Of a DNA stretch of 64,000 nucleotides, positions 56,680 through 64,000 are shown piece by piece (position 1 is the first letter of the stretch; every line of letters begins with the position of its first letter). Source of the stretch: Tetragonia tetragonoides (Eukaryota; Streptophyta; Magnoliopsida; Caryophyllales; Aizoaceae). Position numbers and translations under genes: made by a program. Location: NCBI GenBank assembly GCA_038025085.1, contig CM076152.1:22094001-22158000 (forward strand), written 5' to 3'. A model generated the notes under the pieces. That model saw only the letters and a list, made by a program, of their open reading frames with translations, was not told the DNA's origin and did no database searches.

Positions 56680-56890
56680 CCTCCACAACCACTTCCCACT
56701 AGAGCAATGTTCTTTAAGACTATCCTGCCAACCCCCAAACCCCCTTCCTCCTTTGGCCGGCATACTTGATCCCAAGAGACCAGATGATCCTTCCTCTCAC
56801 CATCCGCCCCAGACTACAAGAAGTCTCTCATAATCTTTTCGATTTTGTTAGCGACCCGCACTGGTAACACAAATTTCCTAGCTTCATAGA
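56680..56890 (-). pseudogene. LINE fragment, continuation across the CRM insertion
   Basis: Resumes the minus-strand LINE: GAGACCAGATGATCC, CCGCCCCAGACTACAAGAAG and TCTCATAATCTTTTCGAT follow 61560-61640 of the bigger LINE copy (ACCAGATGATCTC, CCCCAGACCAGAGGAAATCC). Confidence 0.7.
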
Positions 56891-57289
56891 CAAGGAAATT
56901 AATGAAGTAACCTCGTCTATTATAGAAATTAGAAATAATAGCTTAAATGTATTATTAACACTTTCAAGCTTGATCTTTGAGGGAGTCAACTATATTTTCA
57001 GAAATATTAAGTGTTAGGCTATTGGGCGGAGATCTTTTAAAGTACTTGAAATAGAGATGCTTGTAAGTTGTTATAGTAGCTGAAAATGTTGGCATGTGTC
57101 ATGTAGTTGAATCCTGTAAATTGGACAATTTGGAGCAAAAAAGTAGTTGTTTATACTCAAAAGGAGTTAATCAAAATGGAATAGTGTACTTATACCAGGG
57201 TGCCCTCTTTTTCTTCTTGTTTTTTGATTTTTTTTTGTGTGAAAAGGAATAATCTGTTACACACTGTTAGTTGGAACAATATCCATCGT
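56891..57289. other. AT-rich, no gene seen
   Basis: Nothing recognisable; no exon of the kinase gene could be found here. Confidence 0.4.
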
Positions 57290-57540
57290 GAAGGAGGGCT
57301 TTTCATGGCGTGACCTTATCAGTTGATTTGGTATTGGATCGGGTCGTTATCTAGCATAGTTATGGGCTAGAGCTATAGGGGCATTTAGGAGCTATTCTAT
57401 TACTCAGACCAGCGTAAGTTGTCTGGGCTAATTTGTAACTAGATTCGTCTTGGAGGACTACTTGTCCTCCTTTGGGTGTACCTTTGGTACTTGATTAATA
57501 CGTACTTTCTCTGTATATAAAAGAAAATAACAAAAGATAA
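57290..57540 (+). pseudogene. LINE 3' end
   Basis: GGGCTAGAGCTATAGGGGCATTTAGGAGCTATTC, in pieces, parallels the LINE tails at 13.93 and 47.97 kb, followed by GGAGGACTACTTGTCCTCC and the ending TACTTTCTCTGTATATAAAAG. Confidence 0.6.
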
Positions 57541-58060
57541 TATGGTGATGTACCCCCCCCCCCGGATCTACAAGTGTAAAATGGTTCTGTTGTCTTCACC
57601 CTGTTTTAGTGCTGACATGTGAATTTGGTCGTTGCTATTAGTTGACAGAATGGTGTTCTGATCTTTGCTCCTACTTCATGTTTAACGCAAACTCTAATTC
57701 ATGCTAATTGCAACCTAGGTAGTTCCTAGATTAGCTTAGCCTTTCACCTAACCAAAGAAAGATCAGAGTTATAGCGCACATTTTGGCAAGTTTGATGGGC
57801 ATAGTATACTAGGCAAATGTTCTGTATGCATCAAGCCCAACTGGGTTGATGTGTTGGTGCTACAATTATTGCAAGACTAAGTGTGCTAAGGCCATGGATC
57901 TTTTTCACTCTTTTCTTAGTCCTATCTAGCAACATGATCTGCAGAAACATTAATGAGTTGTTCACATATCTTTCTTCATCTGCCCTCCACTTGAGATACC
58001 ATCTCTGTCTTTTATGTATTCTGATGTTGGAATTATATGAGGTGTTGTTTTCCACCCCAG

Positions 58061-59264
58061 ATCTTTAGCCTTGCAGACATTGCTCGTTGCGTTGCTGCCA
58101 AAGATATCTCAGAGGAAGGTTCCTGTGAAATTTTAAGTGCCTGCATGCGAGACTTGCAGGAACTTCTACAAAATAGCAAGCTTCAAGCTTTGGTTATTGA
58201 CACATTTGGAGCAAGAATTGAGGATCTACTCCGGTAAATTTAACAAGTTACAAGAAAATAGTCGTTGCATTCTGATTATACTTGAACCCTAATTTTTTTG
58301 TAACATCATGTTTATACATGTTGCAGAGAAAAGTATATTTTTGCATGTGAACAAATTGAATCATCGGATACTGAACAAAAACAGAAGGATAGCTCAGGAT
58401 TCTTCTCAAATGATACGTCTCCGAGTGCTTCAATGCTCAGCCCTGTACATCCTTTAAAAAAGGAGCGAACAACCATTGATGACTTCGAGATAATTAAGCC
58501 TATCAGCAGAGGCTCATTTGGCAGAGTTTTCCTAGCCAAAAAGAGAACAGGAGATCTATTTGCAATAAAGGTGAATACTTATTTCTTCTTGTGGCATATA
58601 TCTGCGTGACTGTAAACAAGGAATGAGTATCTTAAAAGCTAAAAGTCAACAAAGTTGATACCAGAAAAGATGCAAGACATAACCGAGATAGTTTCTACTG
58701 TTGTTTGGAAAAATTAGGGTGAATGTAATATGGAAATGAGTCAGGCTAGCAGGAAATGCAAAAGCAAAAGGATTGAAGGGCATTACTGCTTCAAAGTAGT
58801 CATCCAACCTATGTTAAAGCTTTTATGTTGCACCTTTTGAACTTATCATACCTATCTTGCTATTAACCTAACGACATTGAAGTAACAACTTGTCTATTAC
58901 TTGCTTCTATGGAACAATTAAATTAAAAGATTCTGGTTTTGTCATTATATTTATACAGCTTAGCCGAAGAAATTGGCACTTGGGATTAGACTCCTCTTTT
59001 TGTAATGTGTGACTTGACCTTTCTTGCTGCTACTAAGGAAATTTTGTTAGGAAGTTCATTTCTATGCTAAAATCTATTGGTGACATAGCTGGAAGCTTAA
59101 GCTGTTTTTTTGAATGATTGTTGCTTATGGGCTGTTTGGGTGTATAACTTGTTTCATGTGCCATTCTACAGGTACTAAAGAAGTTGGATATGATTCACTT
59201 GAATGACACTGGGCGGATAATGGCAGAGCGCAACATATTGATAGCAGTTCGGAACCCATTTGTG
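58061..59264 (+). CDS. IRE-family AGC Ser/Thr kinase, central exons
   Basis: Exons 58061-58233, 58327-58570 and 59172-59264 join in frame with GT/AG borders. They encode [36 protein letters not shown], a Ser-rich linker, [20 protein letters not shown] and [20 protein letters not shown] (glycine-rich ATP loop GxGxxG as SRGSFGRV), FAIK with the ATP-binding Lys, [20 protein letters not shown] (helix C Glu) and VRNPFV. These are the hallmarks of plant IRE/IREH1 kinases, which act in root-hair growth and microtubule or mitotic control (family knowledge). The rest of the kinase domain lies beyond 64000 behind a LINE-filled intron. No exon encoding the middle of the protein is found upstream within 12 kb. 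Confidence 0.85.
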
Positions 59265-60254
59265 GTAATATATACTTGAGTAATGATGTGACTACAATTG
59301 GCTTGGTACTTGCATTCATTACTGTTACAGAATATTGGATATTAGAGAATAATATTTATCCATGTTCAGAAGATTATGATGAGGTTATGATATCTAGAAC
59401 CGCTCCCATTGCTTGTACGCTGTAGATCAATAATTATCAAGTGATTGGGTGGGTTTCTTATAATTATTATTATCTTTCAACTGGGTACCACACAGTCCTA
59501 GGTGAAGGACAAACAAAGCACTGCTTTTCCATCTGGAGACGGCTACGACCATCTTCGGCCGGTCCACATGATCCACCTCCACCAAATCCTGAAATACTTC
59601 TACCACCACCATATTGGATTATACCCACACACACATGTTTATAATTCCTTTAAGCATTTGGTGACTGTCCCAGCCACATCTCGGTCTCATTTAGTATCTG
59701 GATTTTTATACTCATCCACGTTAACACCTCCGCAGCCGTCCCTATTCTCTTTTAATCTAGTTGCTCCTCTCTTCAGATCCTTCTTCCTCTTCCTTGGTCA
59801 TTCTCCTTCATTTCTTGGCTCCACGAACTATCATGAATTGATTTCCTGATTCCTGTTGTAGACACCGATTCATCTAATATTCTATATCTCCTCAAGCTTT
59901 AATTCTTTCTTTTGTGTTTTCCCGTTTTTATACTTGCTGCAAATGCATTATAAATATGCTACTAAGTGAAAATCATCCAATTTCCTACTCTCTATGTTCC
60001 CTATCCGTTTTCTTATCTAGTTTTCTTTCTTCGACTTCAACTTTCTTTGTGTAATTTCTTGATCTCCACATATGTTTAGAGCATATATCTCCAAATCTTT
60101 TTTCTCTACCAATTCTTTCTTTCCCTCCGTGATAGGGGGGTCATTCAGTCCATAGGAGTTACTCAAGGAACCAAGGGCACATTTCTGTCATGTACGCAGC
60201 TCCTAGCCATGATGCCGGTTTCCCTTCATTTTGGGCATGTTCTTTTCAAGTGGT
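59265..60254 (+). other. Kinase intron, unassigned part
   Basis: No exon or known element is recognised. The C/T-rich stretch at 59540-59830 produces several open frames of no evident meaning. Confidence 0.4.
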
Positions 60255-60378
60255 TTCTTGTTTTGCCTAGTTTTTCCCAGTTTTGCCCAATTTTCACCAG
60301 TTACAAAATGCAGTTTCTCCAAGTTTTTCCCCAGTTTTTCCTCAGTTTGACCCAGTTTTGCCCAGTTTTTCCCATTTG
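60255..60378. repeat. Imperfect minisatellite of CCCAGTTTTG units
   Basis: About ten copies of a 10-13 bp unit (TTTTTCCCAG/TTTTGCCCAG) in one orientation. Confidence 0.75.
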
Positions 60379-60651
60379 ATATTTTAACCTACTTTTTTTT
60401 TTAGATAAGAGAAAGTTTTATTAATCAAATGGTAAAGAATACAACAATGTGGAGGATAAGTATCCTCAGAGTAAAAAGAAAACTATCTACACATCACGCC
60501 AATTACATTGAACTAAAGTCAACGGAACACCCTTAAAGGCTCCTGCCGCTTTAGCCCAAAGCGAAGTTAAGTAAACTATGTGATCCCAAACATGATTAAT
60601 AGTTTTTCCAGTCCCAGAAAAAATCCTAGAATTTCTCTCCAACCAAGTACA

Positions 60652-61749
60652 CTAAAGTACAGCCATACAAGCACAAAGCCACAACAACCTCCCCTCCTTA
60701 CTCCTCCTCATCGCCACAAAACGTAACTGTAAGAAACCTTCCACCGTGGCTGGACACACAAAGCTCTCCCCGCACAGCAATCTAGCCCATAAACTCCGCG
60801 CAAAGTCACAGAGAACAAACAGATGCAGACAATCCTCCCCACTATGCCGACACATCACACAAAACCCCGGTAAAAGGGTCCAACTCGGTCTCCTCCGCTG
60901 CAACATGTCATATGTATTCACCTTACCTAGCACCAAAGTCCACACAAAGGCGCGCACCTTCAACGGAACCTTAGACTTCCAAATAAAAGTAGATAAGGGA
61001 AATTGTGGAAACTGAGAGGGAAGGCTAATCTGGAAAAGGAAGGACTTGCAAGAGAAGACCCCAGAAGGATCCCCCAACCAAGTCCTAGAGTCATCCCTAG
61101 GGACGAGGAGAGTAGAGTTAAGAACACTCGGGAGAGAAACAAGCTCCCCCATCTCCCTATAATGTGGTGGTCGGCGTAAATGTAAGTCCCAAGAACCACC
61201 CGTGACTGAGAAAAACGCAGCCACAGGGGCCCCGTGAAGTGTGACAACCGAAAAACCCGGGGATATGTGGAAGAGAAAGGAAGGTCACCCTTCCTCACAT
61301 CCTCCCAAAACCTTACCCGTAGACCATTACCCACATTGTACCTGACCAGTGGAAAGAAAAGAGACAATACCTGACAAATGAACTTCTAAGCGTCCCACCT
61401 GTTGCACATAAGACCGTACTTGCTCCTTATTACTCGGTGCCAAAGGGAATCAGACTCCAGAGGAAACAGCCATAACCACATACCCACTAGCGAAATGTTT
61501 TTGGACACCAATCTACCAAAACCCAGTCCCCCCCTCTGTTTTCGGCCTGCAGACACGGTCCCAACTAACCAGATGATCTCTCCTTTCCCCATTAGCCCCA
61601 GACCAGAGGAAATCCCTCATAATCCTCTCAATCCTATCGGCAACACTGACTGGAATCCTGTACAAGGAGAGGTAATAAATGGGAATACTAGCTAGACAAG
61701 ACTGAATAAGAGTAATTCTCCCCCCAGGGAAAAATAGACTCCCTTCCAA
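60652..61749 (-). pseudogene. LINE ORF2 C-terminal part
   Basis: Overlapping broken frames: 61749-61513 (FFPGGRITLIQSCLASIPIY, CRPKTEGGTGF), 61592-61386 (GLGFGRLVSKNISLVGMWLW), 61367-60960 and 61224-60652 (GGSWDLHLRRPPHYREM, VRAFVWTLVLGKVNTYDMLQ, CVMCRHSGEDCLHLF). Together they give the region after RT and the zinc-binding domain; at least three frame changes make it non-functional. Confidence 0.85.
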
Positions 61750-62897
61750 CCATTTAAGCGCTTAGCCACTCTAGACACAACTGGCTCCCAGAAGGACGCG
61801 GTACGAGGGTTACCCCGTAAGGGTACCCCCAAATAGGAAAGTGGCCATTGCTGCACCTGGCCAGCAAAAGTCTCAAGAACCCCGTCCCCCACATTAATCC
61901 CCGCTAGGCTACACTTAGACAGGTTAATCTTCATACCAGACACCACCTCAAACACTTGTAACAATGTGAGCACTCTCTTAAACCCCTCTACCTCAGCCGA
62001 GAGGAAGAGAATCGTGTCATCGGCGAACTGAAGGTGTGAAATGGACACCCTCTCCCGCCCAACTTTAAACCCCTCAACCAACCCCCTCTCCACACCCCCA
62101 TCCAACATCCGACCGAGAACGTCCACAACCAAGGTGAAGAGAAAAGGAGATACGGGATCTTCCCGCCTAAGGCCCCGGGAAGACGTGAACCACTCACGAG
62201 CCGCCCCGTTAACAAGAACATAAAAGCTAGCGTTAGACAGACAACCCCTAATCCAGTTACGCCACCTCCCCCCGAACCCTTTCCTATCCATGACCCGATC
62301 CAAAAACACCCAACTAACTCGATCGTAGGCCTTCTCAAAATCCAGTCCCTGGAAACTAGAGCGACGAGCATCGTCCACCACCTCATTCGCCACTAAAGCA
62401 GCATCGAGGATCTGGCGACCCTCCACGAAAGCACTATGTGCCATCGAAATCGTCCCAGAAAGAACAGTCCCAAGCCGAATAGACAAAAGCTTAGTAATGA
62501 TCTTATACACACTAGTGACTAGGCTAATCGGCCTAAAATCTCTCACTCTAATGGAACGATCCTTCTTGGGAACTAGGGTAATTAAGTTAGAGTTCATACT
62601 CTTCCCAATCACCTCAGTGGCATGGAACTCACTAAAAACCCTCAAAGGGTCCTCCTGGATCACCTCCCAGCAATCCTGGTAGAAAGCCATGGTGAAACCA
62701 TCCGGACCCGGGGATTTCTCTCTATCCATCCCAAATACCGCAGTTTTAATCTCCTCTAATTCAAACGGCCGCTCCAGCCAATCCCTAAATTGAGAGGCAA
62801 TAGGGGACCACTCCACCCCTTCAATCATCGGCCTATCTACCATTTCCTCCGCAAATAGGTCCTTATAGAAACTTGTAATCTCAGCACTAATCCTATC
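61692..62897 (-). pseudogene. LINE reverse transcriptase domain
   Basis: About 400 codons open. Motifs: EKSPGPDGFTMAFYQDCW, LITLVPKKD, RDFRPISLVTSVYKIITK, AFVEGRQILDAALVANEVVD, FEKAYDRVSW, SPFLFTLVVDVLGRML, and the catalytic FADDTILFL. The polymerase therefore kept its active site. The frame is lost near 61740, where SLGGELLLF replaces the FPGGRITLIQS found in the next frame. Confidence 0.9.
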
Positions 62898-63624
62898 TAG
62901 ACCTGGCAAACGGGTCAATCGGATCGGTTACGGGTCGGGTTAATTTCGGTTCGGGTCTAATTGGGTCGACCTATACTCGGGTATGGGTCGGTTTCGGTTC
63001 GGTTGTACTTCGGGTTTGGGTTTATTCGGATTCGTACCTTTTTTGGATCATTTCGGGTCGGTTCATTCGGGTCGGATCAATATCGCATTGGTTTTTGTTT
63101 GAAAAGTCGGTTCCTTTTGGGTCGGGTTAAATCGGTTTGTGTCATTTCGGATTGGGTTCGGATACAGGTCCGAATTGTCGGGTCAGGCTATATTTTGAGC
63201 GTTCGATCTCAAATTTCCATTCAAATCACCAAATTGGGTTAACACTAAGTAAGGTTTAGTGTATGATCTTTAAATTATGTGGTAAATAATAATTATTTTC
63301 ATTAAAAAATAGCGTTTAACCAATTTCAGGTTCGATTTATTTTGGTTTCGGGTCATGTTCGGTTTAGATCGGTTTGAATCGGTTTGTGTTTAGTTCGGAT
63401 CAAATCGGTTTCGGTTGTGAACGATTCGGTTTCAATTCTGTTCGGGTTAAATTCGGATACGGGTCGTTGTCGGGTCAATAACATTTCGGTTTCGGTTCGG
63501 TTTCGGTTCGGATCATTTCGGATAGTCGGTTCTAAATCGGGTTGCCACTATTCGGGTATATTCGGTTACGGTTTTGGGTCAATCGGCTCGGGTAATCGGT
63601 TTCGGGTCAGGAGTGCCAGGTCTA
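62898..63624. mobile_element. hAT-type non-autonomous element in the LINE (727 bp)
   Basis: The terminal inverted repeats are TAGACCTGGCAAACGGGT and, inverted from the right, TAGACCTGGCACTCCTGA. The perfect 8-bp target duplication ATCCTATC flanks it (62890-62897 and 63625-63632). The interior is low-complexity CGGGTC/TTCGGTTCGG sequence that creates misleading long frames. Confidence 0.9.
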
Positions 63625-63632
63625 ATCCTATC

Positions 63633-63980
63633 CACGTCAGACACAATCTCACCATCCGCTCCCTCAAGCTCCTTCACATAATTCCTCCTCTTTCCGTTCA
63701 CCATCTTAAAGAAAAGCCTGGAATTCACATCTCCCTCTCTAGCCCATCTCCCCTTCATTTTTTGCCGCTGACTCTGCCTCTCCTTTAGTAACACATCCTC
63801 TGAGCTATTCTTCAACTCAACACTCTTCCTTAACAACTCATCATCATTACCCTCCTCACTCAAAGCCTGGTCCGTAGCCAGAATCTCCTTAAGAATCTCC
63901 CCCTTCCTTGCCCTCACATCCCCAAACACCTCCTTATTCCACACCTTAAAATAGCTCTTGACAGACTTCAACTTACTCAT
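63633..63980 (-). pseudogene. LINE ORF2 segment before the RT domain
   Basis: Reads MSKLKSVKSYFKVWNKEVFG, EVLLKER-like SSEDVLLKERQSQRQKMKGR, WAREGDVNSRLFFKMVNGKR and NYVKELEGADGEIVSDVDRI. This is the linker between endonuclease and RT in plant L1 elements. It connects to RISAEITSFYKDLF on the other side of the hAT insertion. Confidence 0.85.
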
Positions 63981-64000
63981 AAAACAATAACCTCTCCACC

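Larger units (their letters stand above)
60392..64000 (-). mobile_element. LINE (L1-type), 5' end beyond the window, split by a hAT element
   Basis: Minus-strand non-LTR retrotransposon with a poly(A)-like end (TTTTTTTTTTAGATAAGAG on the + strand, 60393-60411). In order on the minus strand: pre-RT linker (63980-63633, KLKSVKSYFKVWNKEVFGDV, RWAREGDVNSRLFFKMVNG), reverse transcriptase (62897-61692), the FLWSG and CRPKTEGG region (61749-61513), and the zinc-binding end (61224-60652, FCVMCRHSGEDCLHLFVLCD). A hAT element interrupts it at 62898-63624. It lies inside the kinase gene's intron. Confidence 0.9.

Noticed and set aside
59441..59849. His/Pro-rich frames downstream of the kinase exon as kinase exons
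   Set aside because: They do not match the expected next segment of the kinase domain and lack fitting splice sites.
62961..63788. Two frames of 93 and 134 codons on the + strand
   Set aside because: They come from the CGGGTC/CGGTTC low-complexity interior of a hAT element and antisense LINE sequence.

Overview
This 64 kb window is nuclear DNA of a flowering plant. It has intron-rich genes with GT/AG splice sites, a chloroplast-envelope porin gene, an IRE-type AGC kinase, and plant-type transposons in almost every gap. The lineage is probably eudicot; anything narrower would be a guess.

Three host genes are readable, all on the + strand. (1) OEP24, a plastid outer-envelope pore protein, has three exons (10783-10992, 11839-12198, 21527-21607) that join in frame to 216 aa. 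Intron 2 is about 9.3 kb and holds LINE fragments, possible mitochondrial DNA, a Harbinger-type MITE and foldback repeats. Intron 1 holds a row of decayed copies of the start of exon 2. (2) An acidic, probably nuclear MRC1/Claspin-like protein has eleven exons (30303-35006) that join in frame to 723 aa. (3) An IRE-family AGC kinase has a first exon at 45865-46039 and the exons leading into the kinase domain at 58061-59264. The exons between are absent from the intervening 12 kb of transposons, and the rest lies beyond the window.

The most striking unit is a complete Mutator-like element at 22797-29159 (6,363 bp) with a 9-bp target duplication (8 of 9 identical). It carries two convergent genes. 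The left gene encodes a MULE transposase joined through a short intron to an OTU cysteine protease. The right gene encodes a plant mobile domain (MAIN-like) protein. Each gene appears to start with a small exon about 183 bp from its terminus. Each first intron holds six copies of a GACTCACCCTTGGGTGAGTC-type palindrome and a long ATT-type microsatellite. Both genes carry lesions.

Other dated insertions: a young CRM-type Ty3/gypsy element (50875-56679) with 661-bp LTRs differing at two noticed positions, inserted into an older LINE with TSD CCTCC; a 2,028-bp solo LTR (36376-38403, TSD TGCAT); the 3' end of a Tat-lineage element (1-1989); a decayed Copia pol on the minus strand (48714-50645); a CACTA element carrying LINE sequence (39508-42653); two non-autonomous MULEs (8574-10632 and 44255-45261); two hAT-type elements (2188-2734 and 62898-63624); a Harbinger MITE (19881-20733); a HARBI1/ALP1-like transposase pseudogene (about 38700-39250); SINEs; and several LINE copies, the largest running off the right edge on the minus strand.

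The segment 4.3-7.4 kb is unusual. A GGGTCACTT motif recurs on one strand and two tRNA-like sequences face each other, and no known element type explains it from sequence alone.
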